Assembly: GCF_000224145.3 (NCBI RefSeq)
Contig: NC_020176.2
Span: forward strand, 1,914,867 to 1,978,866
Origin: Ciona intestinalis
Taxonomy: Eukaryota > Chordata > Ascidiacea > Phlebobranchia > Cionidae
Reading direction: 5' to 3'
Length of the DNA: 64,000 nt
Shown here: in pieces, positions 27,601 through 39,918 of the stretch
Position numbering within the stretch: the stretch's first letter is position 1
Layout of the letters: each line of letters begins with the position of its first letter
Translations under genes and position numbers: made by a program
The notes under the pieces: generated by a model
Told to the model about the DNA's origin: nothing
The model's input: the letters and a program-made list of their open reading frames with translations, nothing else
Databases searched by the model: none

Positions 27601-30600
27601 ACAGACATAGTGCAGTTTTTTTTATTTACTTGATTAACTTTTCAGGAGTTTTACTGGGATCCTACAAACCAGCTCAAGCCATCCAATCACAAGACAACAA
27701 TATGTGCAAAGGATGTACATGATGTGTTAGAGTTATTAAAGACATTGTATGCGATGTATGGAGATGATGATATCATATTAACCGAAGATTTAATCTGCAA
27801 GAAACTTAACACCAAGTTGTATCAACAGATTGAAGTAAGTTATTTTGTGAATCTTTGGTAGTTAAATGAGTGAATGTAACTTGCTTTATCCTCAAACGTA
27901 AGTTCTTATAACACAATTTCATACACCTCCTGCTCACCTAAAAAAAAGTTTTAAAACTCAGGAACGACAATGGGAAAAGTGAACTTAACTTATTAAGGTA
28001 TACTTAAATACTCTCTTTAATAAAAATCCTTTTTTTAGGATGTAGTATGTTTATCATGTCATGCCCTACCAGAGTGGTGCAACTTCGTGATGAAGAATTA
28101 TTCCTTTCTTTTTAACTTTGATGTTCGGAACAAATTCTTCTCTTCAACTGCATTTGGTCCATCAAGGTACAAATATTTATTTTTTCTTATTTTAAGTTAG
28201 CTAAATATTTATTTATTCAAATTAGTCTCTTGTATATATTATTTCATATTCTTTTTCATTTTATCCCTTAATTTTAAAATTACAAGAATTTTTTTAAGAT
28301 TTCAGAGAAAAAAAAGCGCCAATCTTTATTACCAGGGATGACAGTGATAGTTTTGCACATAAATTTATAAAATGATTTTTTCTGTAGTATTAGTAGATTC
28401 CACAGGGCAATGGAAATTGTGAGGTTTGCCTACCTACCTTGCCACCCCAGGTTGGGCGCCTGTGTCTGCACAGTGTGTAAGTGCTACACAGCTACTTGAA
28501 AATTAGCATTTCAAATCATACTTTTGGTTTTGTGTTTATAATAATTACATGATTTTTCAAGAAAATTTTAATAAAATTTCTTGTGATTTACAACTTAAGT
28601 ATAAAAATGTTTCCCTTTGTTTAAGGTCCATTGTATGGATGCAAAACTCTTCCTCATCTCAACTGGATCGATCCAGTGTAAACCGGAACCTTACACATTC
28701 GTCAGTGGCTGCGGCCTCCATGCGCAGAGACGACCCATCGGGTTTTCACGACCTCATGCAGCTCGGCAGGTTACGACACGAGCGAGTGAAAGTTCCTCGT
28801 GAAGAAGAGACGTTGTTAGATTGGGCAATCAACGTGCTTGACCTGCACGCTGAGAAGAAGTCGATGTTAGAGGTGATTTTTAAAACTTGTTTTGAAAATT
28901 AATGGAAAATATGTCGTTGCATTACAATTTAAACTCAAAAGTTTAAAACCAATAATTCTAGCCCTAAGACACCCCTTATCCCAAGAACTGACAGCTTGAC
29001 AATTTAAGTCACTATTTCAATCTCGATGAATGGTATATGAACCCCTTTGAGGGTTACTCTAAAAATAATATATGTTTTTGCAGAGAAATGTCTAAAAAAC
29101 ATTTTTTTAGGATTTCATTTAAAAAAAAAAATTATATTTAGTGTGAGGATATACTCCCAAAAAAATTTCGCGGACATGAATTTTCTCGACAGCTTCACAA
29201 TAATTAGTTTAAGTTTGTTTCTATCTTTACTAGGTTGAGTTTATTGGTGAAGAGGGCACTGGATTAGGTCCAACACTCGAGTTCTACTCGCTTGTTGCTG
29301 CTGAGCTTCAACGTAAGGAGCTTGGTATGTGGCTTGTGGACGACAACTTTATTCAAGTGGATGTAAGTTGGCAAACTTTATGTCGGATCTAACTTTTTGT
29401 AGGAAGTTTAATGAATGAATGAATCTTACTATAACGACTGTCGTTTTCCAGCCACGGAAAACGACAGTCGTTATAGCACAGGTGTTCATACACCTCGTGC
29501 CTGCTTATGAGTTACCATGTATGTTACTTTGTGGGTGTTTTTTTTTATTTGTTTTTTTTATGTATGGCTGATAATTCAGACAACCCATTAGTGACCACTG
29601 GGCAATCGCCGTTAAGTAGTGCCCAAGGACACATACGCCCACAATAATAGCAATGACGAACCTTGGACTCATTACCTCTGGGTCACAGATAGGCGCGCTA
29701 ACCACTTTGTCAGTGCGCTGGAGGAGTTGGTTGCAAACGATATTTTACCAAAATAAATTTTAATAAAATACCATAAAAATTAAGCAATTTCTAATTTAAA
29801 ACATTTTTAAGACTAGCGCATTTGTTTAATACCGGTTAGTTTATAGTATACAAGTCTTTACTCGACACTGACTTAGCTGCTATTTTATTTTAATGCTAAA
29901 AATAATAGCAGTGTTTGTCAATCCCCGTGTCAAAGTCATAAACGTGGTTCCAACAATTCCTTCCAAATTTAAAATACCTTATGGTATGCTTACAATAAAT
30001 ATGAGATATGTTTTCAAAAATTTGCTGATTAAAAGTTTTCTATCAATTTATATTTAATATTTGGGTCCTATCACAAAAACATTAAAGCACTGAATGAATA
30101 AAATTTAGATGAAGTTAATGCTTACCGGCTCAAGCCTATATGCTTGTCGTTGCTACCACTGTTGGCATGTGTATCCTTGGCCAAAACAAGCGACAATTAC
30201 TTCACTACTGAGTTGTCTAAATTGTCAGCCATACAGAACAAACGATCACCCACAAAGTTACATACATGGTAACTCAGAAGCTGGCACAAGGTGTATGCAA
30301 CACAATATCCGTGTTTTAACAACTGTTGTTTTCCCACCACAAGAGGAGAAAGCATGTTTCATTCGTTCATTTATTCATTCATCTATTTAGTATTCTAACC
30401 CAGTTTTTACCAAATTTCAGCCACCCGAGGTTCATGGGATGAAAAGATTTGATTATTACGTTCAAAAGTCGGGTGGTTTGTTTCCCAGCCCTCTTCCACA
30501 GAATAATATCGATCAAGTTGTTAAACTTTTTCATTTCCTTGGCATTCTACTTGCTAAATGTTTGCAGGTGACGCTTTTATTTATATTACACAACCATGTA

Positions 30601-33600
30601 TGTAATAGTTAGTATGTGAGTTTAACATGAAAAATTTAATATTTAGTTAGATAGGTTTTTGTGTGTGTGTTTTTAGAATTTAATTTATATGTCCTGAAAA
30701 TGTTCCAACGCTTTGTGAACATCATTGTATCATTAATTAAGTTATCCTATGTATAAATAGTTGTAGTTAAATATTAAGAAAGTTAAAAATATTTTCAAAT
30801 TTTGTTATGACCCATCTTTTAAAGCGATAGTCTTATTGAATCAAAGGTTTTTATATGATTTCTATTTGCAGGACGCACGATTAATTGACCTTCCTCTTTC
30901 GAAAACCTTCCTTAAACTAATGTGTAGTGAACAACAATCATCTGCAGTGGAACAATCACTTAAGGTTGGTATATTTCTGCATAATGTGGTATTGCCATGT
31001 ATTAGATATATGGGTTATAACAGGTTTTCCAACCTTTTTAGACATACTTGAATTTTGTCTAAATGATGTTTCGACTTCTTGTTCAGGTCACTTTCATCAG
31101 ATTAAAATGAATCTTATAAAAGTAAAACATTAACTTTTCCACTAAACCAGCGCTAAAATATGATTCAGTGGGGAATTTACCATGCCATGATTACAGTTTG
31201 GTTATCAGTGCATGTATTAATGGGAATATATGACTCATTTGGCAATTTTACTGGCTTTTACTCCAACGTAGTGGTTATCGGTTGTCTAAGGCCCCAAATT
31301 GTCAATCATACATAAAAAAATCACCCAAGTCCTATACATGCGGTAACTTGTAAGCAATAAGCATGCATAAGGTATATGGAATAGAACATTTATGTTATAA
31401 CCATATAAGTTACATGTATTCATTCATACTCAATTCAAATAAATATATTTTCCCACATAAGTAGCCAGCAAACATTCTTTGACTTGCCGTGGTGTGACTT
31501 TTACTTTGGTTTGTAATTATTTTGTCTGTTGGAGCTAAATACTCGAATAAACAGGACTTTAACTAATTCATTGAAATTTATAAGAAAAAATGTTTGTATT
31601 TTTTTATTTTTGTTGTGAATTCCCAATTTTTTATATATTGTATTTTTTTAAATTTTGCCGGTTTGAAAAATTTTGTGAATTTCATTTTTTTGTGTACGCT
31701 TTGTGTGCTACAAACAAATTCAAAGTATTGGTGTATTCTTGGAGGAGGGAGGCTTGAGAAGTGTGTCTTACACATATTTACTCATACTCCTTACAGTCCT
31801 GTTTTTATAAATTTTATGATCATGTCTAAAACTTATTTTTAAAACCTCTTTAAAACCAGACAAACAAAACCGAAGACCCAACTTCAGTGGGGAAATCTAC
31901 AATCCTTGGTTTGAAAGATCTTGCTACAGTAGATCCTACAAGGTAAAAAAGTTAACATTTTCTGTTGGACCAATTTAATATAAATAATAATCACTTTCTA
32001 TCAGGATTTTAAAGTACATTTTTATTTAACTATTTGGTGGATATGAATATGATTTATAGATATGTAGAAAATGTGAAGATTAAAGTTTTTTATTTCAAAT
32101 ATAAAAAATATGAAAATAATAACATTTGTCATTCTATTGGTAATATTTTTACTTATTAAACTTTTTAGACACACCTTCTTATCCAAGTTATTGGAACTAT
32201 GTGATGTAAGAGACTCAATACTGTGTGACCTTAGTTTAACTGACGTCGAGAAAACATCTCAATTAAATGAATTGTACCTTGAGTATAATGGAACAAAATG
32301 TAAAGTTGAAGATCTTGGGTGAGTACCTTCTTTCTTTACCATCGACGGTAATAAATTCTTTAAACCGAATCCTGATCTGCTGCTCATATGACATGATGTT
32401 CTAATGTAAAGAAAGAGTTCTTGTATCTAAGAACTTGATTAAGTTAAATAATATTTTCCTCTTTACTGAAGATTAGTTTCTAGTTGTGTTATTGTGGTTA
32501 TTGATTACTTGTTATAAAACAGCTTCCTTACATATTTAGTCAGAATACCTTTTAATCGCCTAAAATTTACTGCTACCTTTCAGAGTTGAAATAATTGGTA
32601 CACAAGCTAAACCTATATACGGAGAATTTACAGCTCAGTTAAAAATATGCTTGCACAAATGCACCAGCCATTTTATAACAACTGACAAATACAAAAGTGT
32701 AATATGCAAAGTAATTTGTGTAAAACTGATACTCTCGGACAGTGGCACAACTAGAAAATAATTGAGGGGGTTTAAAAACATTTTTTTAAATAAACGCTTC
32801 TGGCTGCACCACTATCTGCTTTCGGCAACCCCCAAAGTTCATTACCCGACCCCCAGTTTTGGAAGACATTCATTGTAACAAAGGGTTCTGAGTAAACTTG
32901 AATATAAAATCTTTTGCAGATTAACCTTCCAGTTTCTTCCGTCATCATCTGTATACAACTACACATCATACCCACTAACTAAAGAAGGTGCAAACATTGA
33001 CCTTAACTTGGAAAACGCTCGACAGTATGTAAACCTAACACTCAACTTTTATTTCAAAGTTGGATTAGAAAAACAAATGGCAGCTTTTACAGGTATGTTA
33101 TTGAAAATTATAAAATATTCATTTAATCTACCATTTAAAAAACTTGATAAATGCAACCCAAAAAGGATGTGAAAAAAAGTCGAACTGTAACTTTTCTTCT
33201 AAAATTTTTAATTTAATACAAGAAGGCTAAAACCAAATTTTTTTTTATGTTTTTTTTTCTGTCGGTTTTATACACCGTGCGCTCAATTATCAGTTACCAT
33301 GTGCGTAGCTTTGTTGGTAATTATTTTATTTTTCTGTATTACTGCCAAGGACATTCACAGCCCAAGGACACATGCGCTTATTACTTACAATGGTAGCAAC
33401 GTTGAGCCTTGAAACCATAACCTCTAGGTTAAAAAACAGGCGGGCTAACCACTTCGCCATGGCGCCAGTGTTTCAACAGTTTACTCATCAAAACTAATAT
33501 TTCTTTCACGCAGAGGGCTTCAATCGAGTGTTCCCTATCTCCAACCTTCTTCTATTCACACCTGATGAACTCCATCTTAACTTATGTGGAGACCAAACCC

Positions 33601-34637
33601 CACAATGGAGCAGAGATGATGTGTTGGCTTACACTGAACCTAGACTTGGTTTCACAAAAGAAAGGTGAATGAGTTTTAATGCAATTGCGTTAAATGTAAC
33701 TTATTTTTCCTAGCATGGTGGTTTAACAACAGTTGGGTTGGGACACCCCCAACAGGTTTTTCCATTTAAAACACCTTATGCCCACTTATAGGCTAATATT
33801 GCATTAATGATATTGGGCCAACACTGTTTACATCACAGGTCTTACAAATGATATGCCATACAACCTCACCCATATATAACTTTGCATGAGTCGTATGTCA
33901 CCAATATTAATGGGATTTTAATATTTTATTGCAATGACAGAGAAATTATTGGCCACATGTGTTCTTGGGCAAATTTGGCAATTGTTCCAGCCAAGTGGTC
34001 CAGTATGTGTTGTCTAAATTGCCAGCCATACATTTAAATCAATCCCACAAAGTTAAACTTGTTGTATTTTGTAAACGAGCAAAAAAAAACTGTTATGACG
34101 ACTGTTGTTTTATTTTGACATGGAAAAATAAATTTCATTCATTAAACAGTCGAGGTTTCCTTCATCTCGTGAACGTAATATGTGATCTCACGGGACATGA
34201 GCGGAAGTCTTTCCTTCAATTTGCAACTGGCTGCTCTTCTCTGCCACCTGGTGGACTAGCAAACTTGTCACCACGACTAACCATTGTTCGAAAAGTATGA
34301 AAAAAAAAGATTTTAATTTTTCTGTTTTTTTTTGGAAAAAACATGGGAAATTATAGGTCTTAACACTAGCTGTATACACTTTTTATATTGTTTGCGGTCA
34401 TAGATTATGAAAGGTTACTGTGTACCCAGGTTTATATATGTAGGTGACATATTTATTGTTAAAAGACCTATTTTAACAACATTTTTTAATCAAATACAGG
34501 TTGATTCTGGCGATGGAAGTTACCCTTCTGTTAACACATGTGTTCATTATCTTAAGTTACCTGACTACTCTACTGAAGCTATACTTAAAGAGAGGCTCTT
34601 GGCAGCAACTAGAGAAAAAGGATTTCATTTAAACTAA
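374..34637 (+). CDS. HECTD1: HECTD1, HECT-domain E3 ubiquitin ligase (5'-truncated by window)
   Basis: Very large E3 ligase that accepts ubiquitin from an E2 on a catalytic cysteine and passes it to substrates. I traced 48 exons with GT-AG borders and compatible phases, 7,837 coding bases, about 2,611 aa plus one split Arg codon. Domain order matches vertebrate HECTD1 (about 2,610 aa): ARM-like repeats, ankyrin repeats, SUN/F5-8C-like domain, MIB/HERC2 domain, acidic Ser-rich linker, HECT. The C-terminus reads EKGFHLN then TAA, the family ending. The catalytic Cys is in [11 protein letters not shown], codon 34232-34234. The first exon enters mid-codon at [18 protein letters not shown], so by comparison about 60-80 N-terminal residues lie upstream. 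Exon 28's donor is uncertain by nine bases (21692 or 21701). A poly(A) signal AATAAA is at 34987. Identity is certain in my reading; single exon edges are predictions. Confidence 0.97.
1141..1255. repeat. AT-dinucleotide-rich tract
   Basis: About 115 bases of imperfect (TA)n with short ATAT/ACAT interruptions in HECTD1 intron 2. Simple sequence; no coding content. Confidence 0.85.
3798..4253. mobile_element. hAT-like non-autonomous element with 8-bp target duplication
   Basis: Flanked by identical GTTTAGAA at 3790-3797 and 4254-4261. It begins CAGCTTCCCAAACTC and ends TTTTGGAAGCCCTG, so the ends are imperfect inverted repeats of the CAG-TTCC type seen in hAT transposons. It lies in HECTD1 intron 7. 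No transposase is visible. A short run of CCCCTAA units sits inside at about 4117-4137. Confidence 0.8.
5175..5353. mobile_element. Short TIR element, TATAGTAGGGTGGGG family
   Basis: Starts TATAGTAGGGTGGGGTAAGA and ends ATCTTACTCCACAACACTAT, an imperfect inverted pair. Internal text (CCCATTCGGTAGTTAACAAAG, then a GTGTTGTTA block) recurs in the other copies of the family. It has MITE-like size and no open frame. Confidence 0.65.
5429..6257 (+). other. HECTD1: HECTD1 exons 8-9: ankyrin repeats
   Basis: Exons 5429-5505 and 6035-6257. Classic ankyrin phrases are visible: [52 protein letters not shown], then [20 protein letters not shown]. The next intron (6258-9023) is the second largest of the traced introns and holds two hAT-like elements. 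Confidence 0.92.
6824..7478. mobile_element. 655-bp hAT-like element with 8-bp target duplication
   Basis: Identical GTCAAAGG at 6816-6823 and 7479-7486 flanks ends CATAGGCGCCTAA... and ...TTAGGCGCCTATG. The inverted ends extend with TAGGTTAGGCAAA. Inside are three related palindromic blocks around ATCACAATGGCGATTGTGA (about 7078, 7155 and 7214). No coding sequence, so non-autonomous. Confidence 0.85.
8259..8920. mobile_element. 662-bp hAT-like element
   Basis: Ends are CATAGGCGTAAAGTTTTAC and GTAACTTTACGCCAGTG, with a further GGGTTGC inverted match. Flanks CATGTTAC (8251-8258) and GATGTTAC (8921-8928) agree at 7 of 8 bases. The open frames inside show no transposase motif. Same HECTD1 intron as the previous element. 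Confidence 0.75.
9464..9795. repeat. Fold-back element with ~100-bp arms
   Basis: 9464-9568 and 9698-9795 are near-identical inverted arms: both carry the GCTTCTTCTTCAA end, the AAAACATAGACTTTATTATG block and GCTGACTCAGCA at the inner end. The flank to about 10075 (ending TTGGTATGCCCCTTTAA) belongs to the same family, because related text recurs at 23620-23725 and 60165-61240. Confidence 0.75.
11762..11995 (+). repeat. Diverged SINE copy
   Basis: Head part AATCCAAGGTTACCGGGTTT, middle CAGCAGTTTGCCCACA, and the shared ATCCACAAAGTTACATACTT block place this in the tRNA-headed SINE family. It occupies the intron between HECTD1 exons 13 and 14. Confidence 0.5.
12347..12679. mobile_element. Possible hAT-like remnant
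   Basis: Begins CAGTGGTTCTTAAACATTTT and ends AAATTTTGAATCCCTG, an imperfect inverted pair of hAT style. I found no target duplication, so the limits and class are tentative. Confidence 0.35.
13692..13806 (-). repeat. SINE fragment
   Basis: Carries the SINE tail side in minus orientation: TAACTTGCTTTATGGTC, a GACAGGCGTTAT block and TTTCACACACCTCGTA. HECTD1 intron 16. Confidence 0.5.
15690..15975 (-). repeat. SINE copy split by a nested hAT MITE
   Basis: The tail side (ATAACTTGCCGTATCCTGG, CAGTTGTTATAACACC) and the head side (CACAACAGTAGCAGCC, GGGTTAGAGGCAGGCACG) of one minus-strand SINE are separated by the element at 15780-15923. Removing it and one CCCACAAC restores the family order. Confidence 0.7.
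15780..15923. mobile_element. 144-bp hAT MITE nested in a SINE, perfect 8-bp TSD
   Basis: CCCACAAC occurs directly on both sides (15772-15779 and 15924-15931). Ends are CAGTGGCGCAGTCAGG and TCTGGCTGTGCCACTG. The body is a C-run followed by AT-rich sequence. A decayed relative without a visible duplication is at 32740-32814. Confidence 0.9.
16420..16625 (-). repeat. SINE copy
   Basis: Minus-orientation copy with CATACACCTTGTTCCAGCT, AACCCATTAGTGACCACTGG and CACGCCCACAACGGCAGCAG. It lies directly upstream of HECTD1 exon 20. Confidence 0.65.
16712..18337 (+). other. HECTD1: HECTD1 exons 20-23: SUN/F5-8C-like jelly-roll domain
   Basis: Exons 16712-16848, 17115-17284, 17636-17789 and 18130-18337. 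Typical lines are [51 protein letters not shown] and [16 protein letters not shown]. This domain is annotated in HECTD1 as Sad1/UNC-like and is a discoidin-type fold. Confidence 0.92.
17822..18050 (-). repeat. SINE copy
   Basis: Starts GAATGTAACTTATCC and continues through GGACAGTTGTTATAAATAGG, TGTTAGTGAACACTGGGTTA and AAGGACACATACGCCCACAA. HECTD1 intron 22. Confidence 0.7.
18444..18600 (-). repeat. Deleted SINE copy
   Basis: GAATGTAATTTGCTTATCC, TTACGAGTTACCATCTATGT, then a jump to GGACACATACACCCACAATG; the central PHE-like block (CCATTAGTGACCACTGG) is missing. Lies just upstream of HECTD1 exon 24. Confidence 0.6.
18613..19425 (+). other. HECTD1: HECTD1 exons 24-25: MIB/HERC2 domain
   Basis: Exons 18613-18721 and 19211-19425. 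The domain reads [17 protein letters not shown], a short Gly/Ser loop, then [20 protein letters not shown] and KFDLKLAP. These are the conserved Trp and Tyr-Arg positions of the MIB/HERC2 family. Confidence 0.93.
21080..21245 (-). repeat. SINE head half
   Basis: GCAGACAACCTATAAGTAAT, CTGGGTTTGAGCATG, TTAAGTGTCTTGTCATAGAA and AAGCACCTAACCACCCAGCC, which resembles the complement of the tRNA-like head. Diverged copy in HECTD1 intron 27. Confidence 0.55.
22180..22275. repeat. Degenerate GGTTAG-rich tract
   Basis: About 95 bases of irregular GGTTAG/GGTTGGT/GGGGTTAT units in HECTD1 intron 29. It resembles a decayed version of the telomere-like (TTAGGGG) repeat seen at 59158-59268 but is not a clean array. 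Confidence 0.45.
24233..24318. repeat. Short tandem repeat
   Basis: Three or four copies of a unit close to TTATCACAGTATTTAAAAAA, two of them preceded by CACG. HECTD1 intron 31. Confidence 0.7.
24739..24960 (-). repeat. SINE copy with (GAAT)n tail
   Basis: A (GAAT)n run leads into GTAACTTACTTTATCCTCGC, GGAAAACGACAGTCATTATC and TTACGAGTTACCATGTATGT. The tail shows the 3' end of the family clearly. Confidence 0.7.
25829..28166 (+). other. HECTD1: HECTD1 exons 34-38: region before the HECT domain
   Basis: Exons 25829-26048, 26683-26719 (only 37 bases), 27376-27582, 27646-27834 and 28039-28166. Conserved pieces are [53 protein letters not shown] and [20 protein letters not shown] followed by [11 protein letters not shown], which leads into the HECT N-lobe. 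Confidence 0.9.
26070..26325 (+). repeat. Full-length SINE with tRNA-like head
   Basis: Plus-strand copy in HECTD1 intron 34. The head GTGGCATAGTGGTCAGCGCA resembles a pol III A box, followed by AAGAGGTTACGGTTTAATGC near the B-box position. Then TGTGTCGTAAGGCAAGACAC, AAGTTACATATGAGG and GCACGAGGTGTAAAACAGAA. Confidence 0.7.
29411..29722 (-). repeat. Full SINE with a hairpin at its tail
   Basis: Includes GAATGAATGAATC tail, CATACACCTCGTGCC, ACCCATTAGTGACCACTGGG, AAGGACACATACGCCCACAA and the head complement GGCGCGCTAACCACTTTGTC. The tail segment is duplicated head-to-head: 29429-29449 and 29456-29476 are perfect 21-base inverted arms around AGCCAC. Confidence 0.75.
30118..30385 (+). repeat. 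SINE copy
   Basis: Plus-strand copy: GGCTCAAGCCTATATGCTTG, GAGTTGTCTAAATTGTCAGC, CACCCACAAAGTTACATACA, then a CATTCGTTCATTTATTCATT tail that ends just upstream of HECTD1 exon 41. Confidence 0.7.
31262..31430 (+). repeat. SINE copy, head missing
   Basis: GGTTGTCTAAGGCCCCAAAT, CATGCGGTAACTTGTAAGCA and TGCATAAGGTATATGGAATA with an ATTCATTCATAC tail. HECTD1 intron 42. Confidence 0.6.
32740..32814. mobile_element. Decayed hAT MITE, relative of 15780-15923
   Basis: Begins CAGTGGCACAACTAGAA and ends TTCTGGCTGCACCACTA. Only 75 bases and no target duplication found. HECTD1 intron 44. Confidence 0.55.
33258..33475 (-). repeat. SINE copy
   Basis: TACACCGTGCGCTCAATTAT, GCCCAAGGACACATGCGCTT, TTGAGCCTTGAAACCATAAC and GGCGGGCTAACCACTTCGCC at the tRNA-like end. 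It ends about 38 bases before HECTD1 exon 46. Confidence 0.7.
33954..34143 (+). repeat. SINE copy abutting HECTD1 exon 47 acceptor
   Basis: TGTTCTTGGGCAAATTTGGC, TGTTGTCTAAATTGCCAGCC and TATGACGACTGTTGTTTTAT with a TTTCATTCATTA tail. The splice AG of exon 47 is at 34148-34149, so the SINE tail lies where the polypyrimidine tract belongs. Confidence 0.7.
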
Positions 34638-34986
34638 CCCCCCAATTGATTTGTGACACATACTTTTTTAAGGAAACTTAAATTTTCTGTGCAGCAGAAT
34701 TTGTCATTTGTTTCACAAATGTTTTAACAAGCACTTTATGGTACCATTATGTTGTGGTAGTTCATTAAATCATCTGTACCATGTACATTACTTCTGTGCA
34801 TGTACATTTCGGTGTGGTGTTTTTTTGCATGTGTATTATCCCATTAAAAACAAAGCGAAAATTTCATGAAAAAGTGCGAGAGTTTTTTTTACAAATGCTT
34901 AATCATTGGTGTGTGTCGTTGTGTTGAATTTTCGATAGACACCATGACATGAGCTACATGCTTCAGTTAGTTTTATGAACAATCTT

Positions 34987-34992
34987 AATAAA
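34987..34992 (+). terminator. HECTD1 poly(A) signal
   Basis: Canonical AATAAA 350 bases after the HECTD1 stop codon and about 140 bases before the TRMT61A ATG. It is the only canonical hexamer I noticed between the two genes. Confidence 0.7.
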
Positions 34993-35095
34993 GCTGTTAT
35001 TAGAAAGAACAGAAAAATCAAGGTTTAATCTTTACTTAGGATATGCATTATTATGTCGTCATATATATAACTGCTATGTTTTTCTTGCTGTTTAC

Positions 35096-35097
35096 AG
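35096..35097 (+). promoter_or_regulatory. Candidate trans-splice acceptor for TRMT61A
   Basis: A pyrimidine-rich TTTTTCTTGCTGTTTACAG ends here, 37 bases before the TRMT61A ATG, with no obvious donor exon between it and the HECTD1 poly(A) signal. In Ciona, downstream operon genes receive a spliced leader at such sites. This is inference; a conventional 5' UTR intron is the alternative. Confidence 0.45.
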
Positions 35098-35134
35098 GTT
35101 TTGTGCTTTGTTGTTCTGAAATATTTTATTTAAA

Positions 35135-38078
<2,944 letters not shown>

Positions 38079-38107
38079 AACAGAAGTAATTTATCGTTTT
38101 CAATAAA

Positions 38108-38775
38108 AAGTATCTTTCAGCGGGTAAAAAATGCTATTCATATCTTTCGCCTTTGGTTTCACGAAACAAAAATATTTGCGATTGACCTTTAAAAACTAAA
38201 ATTTTGAAACACGATACTTGGTTGGTTTGGTGGTTACGTGTTATTTCAAGCTTCTCCCTCTGTTCATGTGCAATGAGTCGCAGCGGCTGCTACCTCATCG
38301 CGTGCTTTCCCAGCCAATTATTTCGGCATCGCTTCAGCAGCACACAATGGGAGAATGGTCCGTAATTCCGCTACGATGCGCATCTCCACCAAAGATGTTT
38401 CAGCCAGTATAATGCTGATGAAAGCTGTTTTAAAAAATGGCCGAAGTCCTGACTAATAGAGGTGGCAGAACCAACTAAACTGCCGGTTAGACAAATACTT
38501 TCTTTTAGATACACACGTATTTTGTCTTACATTTTATTTGTACACCTTGTTCTGTACAGGGTATAGATTACAATAAATAAACGAACAAACAACGATACTA
38601 TTACACAATCACATACTGCTAAACATGCAGCAAAATGATATATGAAGTGCGGCATTGCAAAAAACTACAAGAAAGAAAGTACATTTTAACGATTTTTTGT
38701 TTTAATATGAGCGAAACTTACATCCACAAGTAAACGTGAAAAGAAAAAAACAACAACAAAAGGCGCGTATTTACA
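38108..38775. other. Convergent intergenic stretch, no gene seen
   Basis: Between the TRMT61A poly(A) signal and the probable 3' end of the NPAS4-like transcript. Open frames here are short and show no family motif. Confidence 0.5.
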
Positions 38776-38790
38776 TAGAAGCGATCGAGC

Positions 38791-38796
38791 TTTATT
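38791..38796 (-). terminator. Candidate poly(A) signal of the NPAS4-like gene
   Basis: TTTATT on the plus strand, AATAAA on the minus. It would give a 3' UTR of about 1.45 kb from the stop at 40253. Another AATAAA further on at about 38533 is an alternative. Confidence 0.4.
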
Positions 38797-39910
38797 ACCA
38801 AGGCTCTGTTACAGCTCGGTTACTACCGAGTGTCCACCCAAATACCACACGAGGCGGTAACGGGACATTGTTTCCAACGTAATCCGCAATCAGATCACCA
38901 CAGTTCCATACCACGAGCTGAAATTACCTTCAGCTGGTGGAATGCCAAATCTTTGCACGCAACGTCGGTAAAAAACAACTGTGCAAACTTACCTTTGCAC
39001 AAGATGCTTATTGGAATTTATATTTAATTGGTACAGTATTGCTGTGCTGACCTAACCACCACACCAAGCTTATATAGTTGGATAGGTGAGATTGGTCCCG
39101 TATGTATGATATTTTTGTAGTCCTGTGGTGACCGAATGCGTAAGTAAGGACCTGATACCAAAGTTTAAACATTTTATCGCAAGACCTAAGATTCAACGGA
39201 TTAATTAGAAGTTAAACCATCTACAGAGATTCAGCGATAATTAAGTTGTTTTACGGATCATACGCCCAGGGCTACGAGTCTGTTTCGAAAACAGCTTCGA
39301 AGAACGCATTCCGACCAAGTCAAATCGTTTGTTTTGGAGAAAATCGGCTAAATCTACCTCTATGTGACGTCATTGGGCCCAGGGCATTGCGTGTTAGGCG
39401 GAGATGGATCCGTGGTTCAGATTTAGACGCTCCCCGTCACGACTTATGATTTCATTGGAAATAGCGTAGCCGTGGGCGTTTACAAAATCCGTTGGTGAGC
39501 TATAGCTTATTATATTATATTAGAATCTGTGGTTTGTTAATTCGATTTTAAGGCAAGGCGCACATATTCGATTCTGCAAGTCACGCAGGCGAGACCGCAC
39601 GAAATACACACTTGCATGAAGAATGAAATGTTACTGGCGACATCCGAAATGAAATATGAAAACGGAAAATCTTTGTTGCGTTCGAGTGTGCGATGACGCA
39701 ACAGTACATCATTGACGTGCATTGTATTCGTACAAACAAAGGGAGAATTGTTGCGCAATGCGTAGATAATTTAAATTAGACATACGCGTAATGGCGGAAC
39801 GTCTATTATTTTACAGAAAATGTGTTTCGTTCGAACCGCAGCATGAAATTTTCGCGGTTTTTAAGAAATTCGAATTGTCGTTATGTTACCCATTGTAGAT
39901 GGGCTTTTGT

Positions 39911-39918
39911 TATAAAAG
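39911..39918 (+). promoter_or_regulatory. TATA-like box antisense to the NPAS4-like 3' UTR
   Basis: TATAAAAG in a GC-richer setting, followed about 25 bases later by TCATTCG. A downstream ATGCAAG|GTTAGT could be a tiny first exon. No downstream plus-strand exon was identified. Confidence 0.2.

Larger units (their letters stand above)
28626..34637 (+). other. HECTD1: HECTD1 exons 39-48: HECT catalytic domain
   Basis: Exons 28626-28872, 29234-29362, 30421-30567, 30872-30964, 31860-31942, 32169-32318, 32920-33092, 33514-33664, 34150-34294 and 34500-34637. N-lobe markers are [20 protein letters not shown] and [21 protein letters not shown]-lobe markers are [20 protein letters not shown] with the catalytic Cys at 34232-34234, and [20 protein letters not shown]. 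The acidic spacer after LMC is shorter and different from the vertebrate one. Confidence 0.96.
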
